Positions 12,216 through 23,640 of a DNA stretch of 64,000 nucleotides are shown in pieces. The notes beneath the pieces were generated by a model. That model worked only from the letters and a program-made list of their open reading frames with translations, was not told the origin of the DNA and searched no databases. Position numbers and translations under genes: made by a program. The stretch comes from Mermis nigrescens. Its lineage: Eukaryota; Nematoda; Enoplea; Mermithida; Mermithidae. The stretch spans positions 186,001 through 250,000 of the forward strand of contig JAVLUZ010000507.1 of the NCBI GenBank assembly GCA_036768485.1, in the 5' to 3' direction. Numbering within the stretch: the stretch's first letter is position 1; every line of letters begins with the position of its first letter.

Positions 12216-12428
12216 GTCGGTACGCGTACTAAAGAAATTTAAACCTGATTATGAGGAGAAGCCAAGTCTATACGAAAGACCAAAATATAGCCGGACGGTT
12301 TATGCTATACTGTCTCTTGGTCAGTTTGCAGCATCCGCTTTACTTATTACTATATCCCTTATAGCTCAAAAATGTGAAGAATACGGTTATGGTGGATATT
12401 CTTATATTTTCGGCCTCAGTATTTCTTT
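12216..12428 (+). CDS. Host gene, internal exon B (first membrane segments)
   Basis: A 213-nt exon between TTATTGTTGCAG and the strong donor TTT/GTAAGT. One leading base completes the codon left by exon A; two trailing bases are completed by exon C. The encoded stretch is charged (KKFKPDYEEKPSLYERPKYS), followed by a clear transmembrane segment (TVYAILSLGQFAASALLIT) and the start of a second after YGYGGYSY. The layout, a cytoplasmic-type charged N-terminus followed by several closely spaced membrane spans, recalls four-span MARVEL-like proteins, but that is only inference. No family signature was recognised. Confidence 0.6.
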
Positions 12429-12429
12429 G

Positions 12430-14653
12430 TAAGTGTTACTTTCATTTTTATCTCAGCTCACTTATATGCGATTGCAGGGTGGCCTGCAAACAAGGGTACA
12501 AAATGTTTTGATCATAACTACGGCGCACAGCACGGCCGATCCCAGGGGGATCAGCCGGTCTGAGGGTCAAAAATGGATTTTTTTCGGCCAAAATTCCCTC
12601 GAAAACTGGTTTAACTGATAACATAGCGTTAATACTACGTTGTTCAACAGTTTCTGGTCCTCCCTTCACAGCACTTTATACGAAAATTCTTAATTTTCGT
12701 TTATTTTTGATCTTCACTTTGCCTCATTTTTCGCTGAAAATTTAACATTTTTCCAATTATGGAGGTCTAGAACCCCAAACCCCCTAAAGTGCAAGTCTTA
12801 TCGTAACTAAGGCTGCAATGAACATATCGGAAAACCACAAACGAGTTGTGAAAGAACAAACACAGAGCAACAAAATTATAAAGCTTCATTGAGTTACTTC
12901 CGCTTTAGCTTCTCTTGCTTTACACATTTGTGAAAATCGTTTTCTTGGAATCGTACAACAAAAAGGGTTGTTAATTGAGAGGTTTAATTACTAAATCTTC
13001 CCGAAGCGCCATGCTAAATTTTTGTTCTCTTATTCACAAACCCGTTTGTGCTTTATATCATATTGTTCTCTGATTGAGGATTGTCAATTTATTGCTTAAT
13101 TTCAGTTTTTAAAGAATGTATCCATAGGGATGAGACCCAGAATTCGGCGCTTAATCTCGTTTCATCTAATTTATCTTTTTATAACAACTAAAGCTCTGCG
13201 TTAAAAATCATATATTGACATTTTGCTTGAGTTTCTCTGGAGCTTTAATTCTGGAAAATTTTCATTTTCAGAACATGTTAGGTGCTTTAGGCTGTCCTGA
13301 AAAGATCGACAATCCTCCTCACCCATAATTTTAAACCATTACATATCCTGATGCTGAATTTTAAAGTTGCGGCAGCTGAAAACAGAGTGGTTTATGGAAC
13401 CGAGCCTAGCATAATAGGATAAGAGTTTTGGCGATCGCGAAATTTTTCATGGTTATTTGCTTTATTGCTTTCTTTGTTTACTATAAATGTGCTAAGCTTG
13501 TTGGTGAACGTACATGATAAATTATACATTATTATTAATATATTACGTACATTATATACAGTCATATTCTAACGAGGAAAAATTGTGAAATTCTTCTTCC
13601 GTGCAACTTTTCACCTGTTTCTTTTGGTGCATTCAAATAACACAGATTGATTTTTTTAACACTCGTCAAACACCCGGGGTCAAGCGTGCAGGAGGGAGAG
13701 ATTTGGAATAGACTCCTTCCAAAATAAAAAAGTAGAGAACTTTTCTGGAAAAATACGGCGATATGGTCAGAAATGGATGAATATTTTTCTTTTTAAATGC
13801 ATGAAATGACGCGAAAATGTTAAGCTTTTGCGTTTTCTAGCCTTTGCGCTAGTTTTTAAGGCTATGTTTTTGCTCAAGAACTCTTTAATCGACACCCCCC
13901 ACATCTGTGCCCACGACTAGACATGGAGATAGGAACGGTTTGAGGTGTTCGGAATCCCCAGAATAAAAAAATGGAAAAAAAGGCAAGAGACTAAAAATCG
14001 ATAAGAACAAGAAAAAAATTTTTTGTCATTTTGGCCCTAAAAGCTTTAACATTAGACCCCAGATTAGCTGACCTCGCAGACCGCATGCTATGCATCTATG
14101 CTAAAGACTGTCCGTGGGTTATTCGCTGGTAAATCGAAATGTAATAATGCAAGCATTGACAACCATTTATAGACTGAAATAGTTTTCCTATGCTAAAAGA
14201 GAAAGACTTTATTAATAAAAAATGACGATACTACATGTTTTATTCGCATTCATTTACGAACTGTAATGACAACTGTGATAAATAAAATGCAGCGCATTGT
14301 TTCAGGAGTTTTTACTATAGTTGGAAATAACTCTAGACTTGTCCTTTCAGTTCGATTCATTGTGGAAAAGGAAAGGACTGGACAGCTTAGTTTTTAATGT
14401 TAACATCTAGTAAAAAATAATAATCCTCTTATTCAATGGAAAACATTCAACACTCGTTTACTGATCTTGAAATTCGAGCCTAATACTAATACAACACTGA
14501 TTTCGGTAAAAATCAAGAAAAAGGCTCGAGTTTCGCCTAACACGGCTGTTGTACACTCGATTAGTCTTTTCTGTAGGATAGAATATTTCAGAAAATTATA
14601 AAAAGTAATAGGTACCTTATGTACGATAATCACTTGTTTGATTAAAATATTCA
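12430..14653. other. Intron B-C: no further gene seen
   Basis: Intronic sequence if the exon model holds. A segment starting CAGGGTGGCC near 12,475 resembles a transposon end, without a visible partner. No coding frame is supported on either strand. Confidence 0.4.
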
Positions 14654-14661
14654 TTCCTACA

Positions 14662-15210
14662 CCGGGGCGGATTCAAGGGGAAGCGGGGGAGCCGCCACCC
14701 AATGGCTCAAAATATTTAGCGAGACAAAGAATGAACATGTAATTTGCAGTGATTTTTCGGCCGTCAGTGATCATAATTTCTAATTTTTTCTAGTGCTTCG
14801 CGCGCGCCGTATAATTCCTATTAATGCCTTTATTTATCTTCTTTGCGACCTGAAAGCCATTTGTTGCTCATGATACAGCTTCCAAAACAATTTCAAGAAC
14901 AGAAACAGTTATTTCAGCATAGATCTCTTCTGTTTTCGAGCATAACTCTTAAGAAATCTTCGGCGTTCGACGTCATATGCTACAAATACAGGAAATCGAA
15001 CTGTAAATCAAGCTTCTAAATCTCCTTCAGCTTAAATAATATAATTTTTTGGCGCTTGTCGCCGGAATATTGCTACGGTCAAAGAAATTTCATTGATTTT
15101 TTTGCATGAAATTGTTTCGCACGTGAAAGACAAATTTTTTGACCTTTTTTTGACTTTTTTGAAAAATTGGGATACTGCCCCGCCTTAGTAAAATCCTAGA
15201 TACGCCACTG
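14662..15210. mobile_element. hAT-like element related to 3,156-4,240, in intron B-C
   Basis: The left end CCGGGGCGGATTCAAGG and the right end (reverse complement CAGTGGCGTATCTAGG) match the 3,156 family. Flanks TTCCTACA (14,654-14,661) and TACCTACA (15,211-15,218) form an 8-bp duplication with one mismatch. It ends 58 bp before exon C. Confidence 0.75.
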
Positions 15211-15268
15211 TACCTACATATGTGTCTCTTTGAATTAACGACATTTATTGGCTTGTTTTTCTCTCCAG

Positions 15269-15542
15269 TGCGTGCTTGGCTGATTTTATCTCACTTAATT
15301 GGATCGAAGAAAAGTTTTACGTATGGATATCACTGGCCTTAAATTTCTGTTCTTGCGCCTTGTCGTTTTGTCATGAAAGCGCTATATGGATTTGCAGTAC
15401 TGATACATCCAACTTTATGCCACACTGCCATTCGATATTCGATGCTACAAATATATGCCGGCTCGTGAACTCAAATGCTACACATGTAATAATGGACAGA
15501 TTAGATGTCTTACTTCAATTATGTATATACTTGTCATCATAG
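15269..15542 (+). CDS. Host gene, terminal exon C, cut short by a MITE
   Basis: Preceded by the acceptor TTTTTCTCTCCAG. Its first base completes the codon begun at the end of exon B, and the frame then stays open through ACLADFISLNWIEEK, a membrane segment (FYVWISLALNFCSCALSF), and a Cys-containing loop (WICSTDTSN, MPHCHS, ICRL). The current stop TAG (15,540-15,542) lies within the first five bases of the MITE at 15,538. Beyond the MITE (15,809 on) the same frame resumes with SMIYDANIRLR and a stop at 15,849, so the insertion removed about the last 12 codons. Three exons with matching phases and good splice sites make this the only convincing host gene in the window. Confidence 0.6.
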
Positions 15543-15808
15543 GTGGGCAGCACCGAAATTCTAGAGGTGGGTGCAAGATTTATCAAAGGTAAAAAATGTT
15601 TTTAAAATGGTGGTATGGCGAAAAACATTATTTTTCAACTTTTCTCATCGAGCACTATCCCTCTGGCATTAAAAAAATGGTGGAAAAAACGAAAAAAACT
15701 AAAATATAATTCTGGTGGGTATATTTTGGTTTGTGGGGGGGAGTATTCGGCCTTCTGCGGGTGCATACACCCAAGCCCCCTCTACTCCTCACCCCACGCC
15801 CACGTGTG
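15538..15808 (+). mobile_element. hAT-like MITE inserted in coding exon C
   Basis: A 271-bp copy of the CATACGTGGGC family. The flanks are CTTGTCAT (15,530-15,537) and CTTGTCCAT (from 15,809), the duplication with one extra base. Its first bases supply the in-frame TAG of the host gene. Confidence 0.85.
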
Positions 15809-15849
15809 CTTGTCCATGATATATGACGCAAATATTCGGCTGCGCTAGG

Positions 15850-16690
15850 AAAAGATGAACCTTGTTTAAATCTCGAATGTGTGTAATTGTAAAAGGATTG
15901 GCATGAAATGCATATCTTGAGCATCGTTTTTATTCTAGGAAGACCGAAGAAAAAGTTGAATAAATACTCCTTAGGTATCATAGTTCTGATAAGCATCTAA
16001 ATTTTTAAAGGCGCCAATGATTTTATATTAAAAAAATGCAGGTTTTCTTAACCATTTCTTTACTAGCTTTTACAGTGAGGAAGAAAGATTCCTTCAAAAT
16101 CGTAAAATTTTGTGTTTTTTTAACTTGGATACAAATGGTCTATTAAATGTTTGTCTGTCTGCGTGATTTTTAAGCATCTGAGGCAAGCTGGACTCCGCAT
16201 AATTTTGAAATTATCAATCTCTGTTATACTAAAATTGACAACTTTATGCGATGTGCTGACAATGCTGATCTTGTTACATGCACATTACAGAAAAGTAGAG
16301 AATCCTGACTTTACTGGCTAAATTAATATGCCGAAACTTCTTTTGACGGTCTTTTTAGCTAACTTCGTCGATTTCTCAATTTGCTTTGTAGCGTCTAGAC
16401 CTCAGAATAGGAGAATGTGAAATTTTCTGGCTAAAATTAGGCAAAATGAATACCACCGATCAAAAACGGTAGATTAACGTAATTTTCTAGCATCTGCACC
16501 AGTTTTTGAGGACATTTTGAGTTAAAATAGCTGTTTGGCTGATCCTCTGCCAAGTCCAGTTGTCCTTCTTTACCGGCCATGCTGTGCATTTCTTACTTGT
16601 ATGTGGAGAGGTATGCGGGTCTCAGAGGCGTAGCCAAATTCTGTAAAGTCCGATGGGGTAATATTGCCATGGATAGAACAAAAAATTTAA
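15850..16690. other. No gene seen
   Basis: Would be 3' untranslated or intergenic sequence behind the host gene. No open frame or repeat structure worth calling. Confidence 0.4.
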
Positions 16691-16701
16691 TCTAGGGGTT
16701 C

Positions 16702-17363
16702 CATACGTGGGTGGGCGGTGGGCACCACCATACATGCACAGCATGTGAATTCTGGGGGGGGTGAAAACCTAAAGTGCCTTTTTGGGCCCAAAAATGGCCG
16801 GAACGCGTTAAAAAACATCGTTTTTTGGCGTTTCTAAAGATACTCTATCCTTCTAGAGCATAAAATCATGAAAAAAATTTCGAAAAAAAGTCGAATAAAT
16901 TGACCAAAATATCGCTTAAAACATGAATATATGGCGCGAAGCGCCGGAAATTTGGCGATTTTGAGCAAATAGATAGCCAAATTACCCTTAAAAGACACTG
17001 CTTCTACCAATTTTCAGGTGAGTTTAGGAAACTTTTGAAAACTCGCCAATTCTGGGGTGAGGGTGAAAAATTTTCTGCGGGGGGGGTGAAAAATGATTCT
17101 GCGGGGGTGAAACCCCCCAAGATCATGTATGGGCGCCACCAAAGTTTTTTGGTGGTGGGTGCATAAGTTTTTAAAGGTTAAAAAATAGTCTTAAAAATGG
17201 TTGTGTGGCGAAAATACACCATTTTTCAATGTTTCTCATTTAGCACTATCCATTGGCATCAAAAATTGCGAAAAAACAACAAAATTTAAAAAATTGAATT
17301 CTGGGGGTATTTTGATTTTTAGGGGGGGGTGCATACCCCTAAGCCTCCCCACGCACAGATATG
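16702..17363 (+). mobile_element. CATACGTGGGC-family MITE interrupted by another element
   Basis: The outer MITE begins CATACGTGGGTGGGCGG and resumes after 17,131 with GGCGCCACC, continuing with the usual body (TTGGCATCAAAAATTGCG) and ending CACGCACAGATATG. The outer target duplication is unclear. Confidence 0.65.
16729..17131. mobile_element. Inner 403-bp element with 8-bp TSD
   Basis: The termini CATACATG and CATGTATG are inverted repeats, and the flanks GGCACCAC and GGCGCCAC form an 8-bp duplication with one mismatch. It contains one GGCGCGAAGCGCCGGAAA motif near 16,933. Confidence 0.75.
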
Positions 17364-18139
17364 GTTCCATAGACTCGAGGAGTCCGCTGATTTCTCGAGG
17401 GGTCAGTCTCCTCTCCACTCCTATGTTTTCTCTAGACCTCCAGAATAGAAAAAAGTGGGAATTCTCATATGGAAAACTGACTTTCACCGAATGCGCTTGA
17501 AAATAGCTAGAAACGTTGATTAACGTTAATGATATTTTAGCATTCATACAAGTTTTGGGGCCAATTTCGCTCTCCAAAGCTCTCGTGCTGAAATCTGTTT
17601 GAGTTTGGTGTGTCTGCTGGGTGTCCCAGAAAAGATTAAATCACATTTTGAAAATACGCGACTCAATTTCGGCTAATAAGAATTAAGAACTTAGCCACCA
17701 GCTGCACTCGGTAACATGCGGTTTTAGTACGCTCTTTGTTTTAAATAATGCGCTAATAAGCACGAATTTTTGTATTTGGCAAAGATATTCCTCGATTTAC
17801 AGAGACTTTTGAGAACCATCTTTGTACATGTGCAATAAGACCTTGTTCAAAAAACACTGCTAATAAGTTTTGGCCTGAAGATATTGTCAAATAAGAGCCT
17901 CAGTAATCTGGATACAATGCACAAGCCAGGATTAAAATGGTATATGAAGGAAACACTGCAACACAGCCAAAATATTTATACATTTGTTGAAATAATTACA
18001 ATTAAATCGATCTAGTTAATCTAGTGCGTGAATTCCGTCATAAAGTCAAAATGCTTATTACTGTAACGCAAGATTTCTTCCATGCCAATTGGTCGTCCGT
18101 CGAGCAATACGGAAATCGGAGTTACTATAATAAGGACAA
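17364..18139. other. No gene seen
   Basis: AT-rich sequence without a supported gene; the only ORFs of note are shadows of the MITE. Confidence 0.4.
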
Positions 18140-18731
18140 AATACTTGGCGAGATAAAGAATGAATAATGTAATATGCAATGATTTTTGACTGTCAGTAAT
18201 CATGATTTCTCAATTTTTTCTGGCGCTGCGCGCCGGATAATGCCTATTAATGACGTTTATTTGCATTCTTGGTGGCCTGGAAGCCATTTTTTACTAATGC
18301 AATAGGTTCAAAACATTTTTAAGAGCGAGAGAGCTATTTCAGCATAAATTTCTGTTATTTCGAGCATAAAGTTTTGAAAATTTTCGACGCTTCGCGTCAA
18401 ATGCTACAAATACAGGAAATTGAGCAGCAAATCGAGCTTTTAAACGTCCTATCGCCTAAATTTTACTAAGTTTCCGGCCCTTCCCGCCAGTTTGCGTTAA
18501 AGTCGAAAAAATTTAATGATTTGTATGCGCAACATTGTCGATGATTTCAAAATTTCCTGCAGAAGCATCACGTTAAAAGGAATTTTAATTAAAAGTAAAT
18601 AACGTAAAACGCCGAAAACCCCAACTTCACACAAAAAGGGAAAATTTTTGAACATATGTTTGACTGTTTTTTGGAAAAGTGAAAAGTTGAGGTACCGCCT
18701 GCAACTTCGGGAAAATCCTAGACCCACCATG
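18140..18731 (-). mobile_element. Truncated copy of the 3,156-family element
   Basis: Reads as the reverse complement of the 3.2-4.2 kb element: TGGCGAGATAAAGAATG, then GGCGCTGCGCGCCGG, ending GGGAAAATCCTAGACCCACCATG. The GC-rich opposite end is missing. Confidence 0.6.
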
Positions 18732-18779
18732 TTGATTTCATAGCAATTTCATTCACTAGGTTAAAATAGCCTGAGACAG

Positions 18780-19540
18780 ACTCAATGTTTTTTTTCCAAG
18801 GTCCGTTTGTACATGTACAAAGATCGTCTCTAAAAGTCTTTGTACATTTTGTACGTGCAAATTTTTGTATACTATAATATAGTAAAGTAGCGATTTTAGT
18901 GTGGTAAAACAGGGTTTTCGATCTTTGGTAGTGTATTTTAGCTAATTTCTGGGTTTCTGACTCCAAAAATAACTAAAAATTGTCTCAAAACGGCGCGAAG
19001 CGCCGAAAAATTTAACATTTTTCCATTTTAAATGCAAATTCTGCCATTTTAAGGATATATAGGACAAACAATTACTCATTTCGGAGCGAAGCACCGAAAA
19101 TTTTTGAGAATTTCACACCTTTTAACAGTTTTTGTCTTCCCAAAAATCTTTGTGCATTTTGTACACACAAATTTTTGGGTACTATAATATGGTACAGTAG
19201 CGATTTTGGTGTGGTAAAAACAGCGTTGTTCGACTTTGGGTAATGTATTTTAGCTAATTTCTGGATCTCTAAGGGCAAAAATCATTCAGAATCGGCTAAA
19301 AACGGCGCGAAGCGCCGAAAAATTTGACATTTTTTCTTTTGAAATGCAATATCTGCCATTATAAAGAACTATAGAACACACAATCACTCATTTCGGTGCG
19401 AAGCGCCGAAAATTTTCGAATTTTAGGCATTTTTTGCAATTTTCGTCTTCCCAAAAATCTTTGTACATGTACAAAAACGGTCCCAAAAAGTCTTTGTACA
19501 ACGAAAAAAATTTTTGCCGAATACAAAAAAAACAGTGAAC
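18780..19540 (+). repeat. Tandem block of about 311-bp units
   Basis: GGCGCGAAGCGCCGAAAAATTT recurs at about 18,992 and 19,303. Each unit also has TGTACAAAG / CTTTGTACA words, a TACTATAATATGGTA-like box, TAGCGATTTTGGTGTGGTAAAA and a second degenerate GCGAAGC motif. The same unit occurs singly inside 3,156-4,240. Confidence 0.75.
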
Positions 19541-20470
19541 AGACTAAATGTTAGTGTCAGCCGAAACAATGACATAAGTGCAGGCATACATGTAGCGGCT
19601 AGAAATTTTGGGGAGCGCCCTGCCAATTTGAGGGGCATTAGTGACCTCAATTTTTGGCCGTAGTATCAATACGGGTTACATGAAAGGGTGTAGCCTCTTG
19701 GAACCACCCTGTTTAAGTAAATACTTCCTGTTATACTGGCCTTTTTCTTCCATTGCTCTGATTCGTTCGATTACTGTTATATGTATGTATGTATGTTTCA
19801 AATAAATTTTATTGAGAATTTTAAATCTTTTGGTTTCTATATTTTTTGCAGTAGACTCAGTTCGGCATTGAGTATGTCCAGGATTCTCTAGGTCCTCTGA
19901 CTTTTCATTGCTTTATTCCGACAATATGATTTTTTATCGCATCATACAGAGAAAACATAAGGCCGATTCTCACATCCAGAACGAGAACACCATGGAACGT
20001 ATACATTTATTCGCCTCACCAATGGCCGTACTTTTCTTGATATGTCTCTGCTCTCTCCTGTCAAAAATCGCTTGTTTCGTCTTCTACGAAGTTTGAATAT
20101 TAATTAAGGCACTCTCTTGCTTCTGAACATTATTTACGAGCATGACGTATAACAGTACTTTTAAATTGTCGCGCTAAATCTGCATTAGTTTAAGAGGACG
20201 TCTAAAGGCTATGCGAGAAAATCCGCCTGATTTATACGCACTAAGTTTTGATCTGTTTCTGCGCCATTATGATTTCTGGTGCTTGCCAAGTTTCATCGTT
20301 TAGACTTCTTTACCTACTAAGAAAATCTGCTAAAATTCGTTGTATCGCAGAAAATCCACTTCAGCATAACTTCAAGAGATTTATCTATTTTCATGAATTC
20401 TTTATGAATATTTCAAACCTTTTAAAATATTATTGGAAGTAAACCGATAGCAGTAATTGTAAATATTTGT
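19541..20470. other. No supported gene
   Basis: A 62-codon frame at 19,908-20,096 with a hydrophobic stretch (MAVLFLICLCSLLSKIACF) starts with TTG and has no phase-compatible splice context, so it is not called. Confidence 0.35.
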
Positions 20471-20473
20471 TAA

Positions 20474-20695
20474 CACACATGGGTGTAGAGGGTTGGGGTA
20501 TGCACCCCCAGAAACTAAAATACCTCAAGAATTCGATTTTTGGACATTTTTTCGCAATTTTTTGATGCCAATGGATAGTGCTCGATGAGAAAGGTTGAAA
20601 AATTGTGTTTTTTGCCATACCACCTTTTTAGGACCATTTTTTTACCTTTGAAAATCTTGCACCCCTTCTCAGAATTTTAGATGTTTATTCTGTTT
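20474..20695 (-). mobile_element. CATACGTGGGC-family MITE, reverse orientation
   Basis: Starts CACACATGGGTGTAG and contains the conserved body (TTTTTGATGCCAATGGATAG, then GTTGAAAAATTGTGTTTTTTG). The far end is eroded near 20,695. Confidence 0.6.
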
Positions 20696-20760
20696 TAAAC
20701 AAACGATGTTACATGAACGTGCGGAGGGGTTGAACCTAATAGGAGCCAGATCTTTGTGCA

Positions 20761-21039
20761 GATCGTCAAAAGTTGACCAGCTGGTTAATCTCCGTTTATA
20801 TGATTTCTTCTGCATTTTTCATGCCGAACACTTTGCCTTTGAAATTTTCGAAGCAGTCTACAAAATTTGTGAAACAAAAATAAAGTGAACATTTCTTGTT
20901 ATGTTTAAGCCTCACGGTACGCTTCAAAACATTCAAGAAAAGTTTTCTTTTGCAATAATGGCTGTAGCAACTAATCGCAATAGAACTGCTATTTTTTCGT
21001 TGGCTGCGCAAGGTCACGCTGGCAGCAAATTTGGGACTT
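20761..21039 (+). CDS. Possible coding stretch, two adjoining frames
   Basis: After a 3' splice-like CTTTGTGCAG at 20,760 an open frame reads SSKVDQLVNLRLYDFF, then HAEHFAFEIFEAVYK, and stops at 20,888. A second frame opens with ATG near 20,902, includes FAIMAVATNRNRTAIF and stops at about 21,039. Composition is more protein-like than the surroundings, but there is no recognised domain and no convincing intron between the two frames. Confidence 0.2.
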
Positions 21040-21059
21040 GATCGCATACATTTTTATAT

Positions 21060-22300
21060 ACTCTAGGGAGCTAAAATTTGTGAAGCGCAAAAACGTCTAG
21101 TTTTTTAGATAGGGTTTTTTATAGTCTGTTCCATTCCAAACGGCTCATTTTATTTAAATGCTTATTACTGTATTTGTTTTTCACTGCACTTGTGGCGTCT
21201 TCAGTTACGCTCTCGCAGCAGCTAGCTGCTTTAAACTCTTCTCATTGATGTTTAAATTGATTTGCTTAGAATGTGATACATCTATTAATCTAATAAACTG
21301 CCGCAACAACGTATTCCGTAAGATATTCTGCTACAGTAATAAGCCTTAAAGTGGAAATCGGTCGGTAAGGCAGACTATAGTTTAGAATTTTAGCGCAAAG
21401 CAATGTCCGGAATCTTTGTTCTGAGTTGATTGTAATAGATTTTTTGTCAAATTTGCTACAAAATGAACTCTTGTCTGCAGAAGTCGATTGATTATTGGAC
21501 TTTTTATGAATGTTCCATTTTTTTGGCAACAGGTGGCTTCGATTGCGCGGGATACAAGTGTATGTTGGTTGAATTCAGGCTTTTTTGAATTTATCTGCAT
21601 CTTAGTATGTATCTTTATGGTTTTTTGTGCTTTTCTGTAACAGCAACCTTGTTGTCCTTTCATCTCAACCAAAAATAATGACATTTTCACAGAAAACAAA
21701 AATATATCTTATGATAAAAATTGCCTATCTTACTTCAAGGGTTTTAATTTTTTTCTATTTTAATTACTTTTTCCAATTTTTTGCAACCAAATTGAACGCA
21801 AGATAATCAAAAATGAGTTTACAGATGCATGGAAACCTAACTCTTGGCTAATTTACTACAATTTATAAATTCGGTGATCAAGATTGAATGTGTTGAATGT
21901 GCTGCATATTTCAGAAATTTGATGGACCGGTTTATCTTTTCAAGAAAGCTAAACTTATGAGTTTTTTCGTTGGATACCCAGACTCCATTAAAACGGCTCG
22001 CACGAACTGTACTTTTAACGAAAGCGTTACTCGACCGACTTTTACCGAAAATCAAGAATACGATAAGAAAAGATCAACCTTTGGAGGAAAGTTTTCATTG
22101 CCCATAGAGTGTATTTCGTGGGTTTGATCCACTGGGACATACAACGTCGGACCTCGTCACTCGGCGATTTTTAAGGTCTTTTCGGCTTCGTTTGTAAATT
22201 GTAATGTAGATCATTCTTTGACGCACACTATGTAGGTACGCTTTTTCTTAAAATCGAAATCGTTTGCTGTTTTTTCCATTTATTCTATTGCTGGTGTCAG
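21060..22300. other. No supported gene
   Basis: Several ORFs of 60-105 codons on both strands overlap one another; none has a recognisable domain or splice context. Confidence 0.35.
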
Positions 22301-22309
22301 AATTAGTTT

Positions 22310-22495
22310 TGCCAGGTTCGTAGTTTACTACCATTTCGGTAGTTTTTGAAGGCATTTGGTAGTTTGGTAGTTTGGGTCCCTATGCTTAACCACAGGGTGG
22401 TGGTTTTTCTGACCACCCAAAACAGTTTTTTAGCGTTTTTGAATAGTTCTGGTAGTTTTTGAAATTTTGACCTGGCGACCCTGGCCAGAATAGCG
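22310..22495. repeat. GGTAGTTT-rich short element
   Basis: GGTAGTTT words recur between CCAGGTTCGTAG and GCGACCCTGG, which may be degenerate inverted ends. Confidence 0.35.
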
Positions 22496-22959
22496 AAAAC
22501 TTGATGCAAGTTATTCTTAAGAAGCGATGGAGCCCCAAAAACTAATCCTGGGATCATTTTTTCGGTCGCACTTGTTGGATAACAAAAAACTTTAACAGTA
22601 AATGCGAACGTTTTTATACTTTTTCATACTTTTCTAAAATTTTCGTCCTAAAATGGGATACACTTTGACCATCTTGGATTTTCACGCTACTATTTTTGAA
22701 CCCCTTCTGTCCTTTCTTCACTTGAGTCGAAGATAAAACTACTAATAAGATTCAAGTTTACTAGTCGGTATTTAACAAATGCTCACTCAATTTTTGTAGT
22801 TTAATGTAATAAAATCATGTACGATTTGTTTGCGCGTGAATCCAGGTACATTTACCTACTTACACATGTCTCGGGTTACTGTACTGATCAGAAGTGATGT
22901 GGATTTTGGTGATCTAGGCAGCAGAATGGAAAAATGGTAGATTTTCTGATGTAAACGTC

Positions 22960-23070
22960 AGTGAATGAAGGACATAGAGGATGTAGAAGGAGGGGACTAG
23001 GAAAAATCTGTTAAAAATCACACTTTCTCTGAGCAACGCAAAAATCGAAGTGTATTCTGTGGCCAACAGA
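22960..23070 (+). repeat. Dispersed repeat S, partial copy
   Basis: Contains GGATGTAGAAGGAGGGGAC, then CTTTCTCTGAGCAACGCAAA and GTGTATTCTGTGG. It is the central part of the family also found at 23,250-23,640 (inverted), 28,515, 45,761 (inverted) and 48,930. Confidence 0.6.
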
Positions 23071-23249
23071 TTAAAATAAATATTTAACCATAAAATAATT
23101 GAAAAAGCAGCACAGTAGCTATGGGAAATGATGTTGAGTAAACTAAGTCTTTCTAAGCCAATTGATTGAATGGTAAACGCGTAAGTTGACTTGAAACAGA
23201 CTAAATGTATGTACACTAGCATGCCTTTAACCATTGTGTGCACTAATCA

Positions 23250-23640
23250 ATCGGCCCCTGCTTTGCTTACTTTAATGCTCAAAACAAAATAAAACAACTT
23301 TAAATACAATACCACTTAGTTTTCTATCAATCAGGATACGAAGCTAGTCAGCGTTGCTAATTGCCAGCAATTAAAAAAGTAAGCATTATAGATTTCGTTT
23401 ATACACTCTTATCTGAAACTTCGAAAATTATTAAAAAAAGACACTTTTTTAGAGGCCGCAGAATATACTTCGATTTTTTTGCGTTGCTTAAAGAAAGTGT
23501 GATTTTTTAGCAGATTTTGCGACTTTAGGTAGCTTTTTACTAGTCCCCTCCTTTAACACCCTAATAATCCACAATTCCAAGTATCTTTTTTTGTTCCATC
23601 GGAGCATTTTTCTTTGTTAGTACCCTACTTTTAATTAGCA
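23250..23640 (-). repeat. Dispersed repeat S, longer copy
   Basis: Reverse complement of 48,930-49,320: TTCCATCGGAGCATTTTTC, CTAGTCCCCTCCTTTAACA and CGCAGAATATACTTCGA are in order, and the distal part (TTGCTTACTTTAATGCTC) matches 49,270-49,330. Confidence 0.65.
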
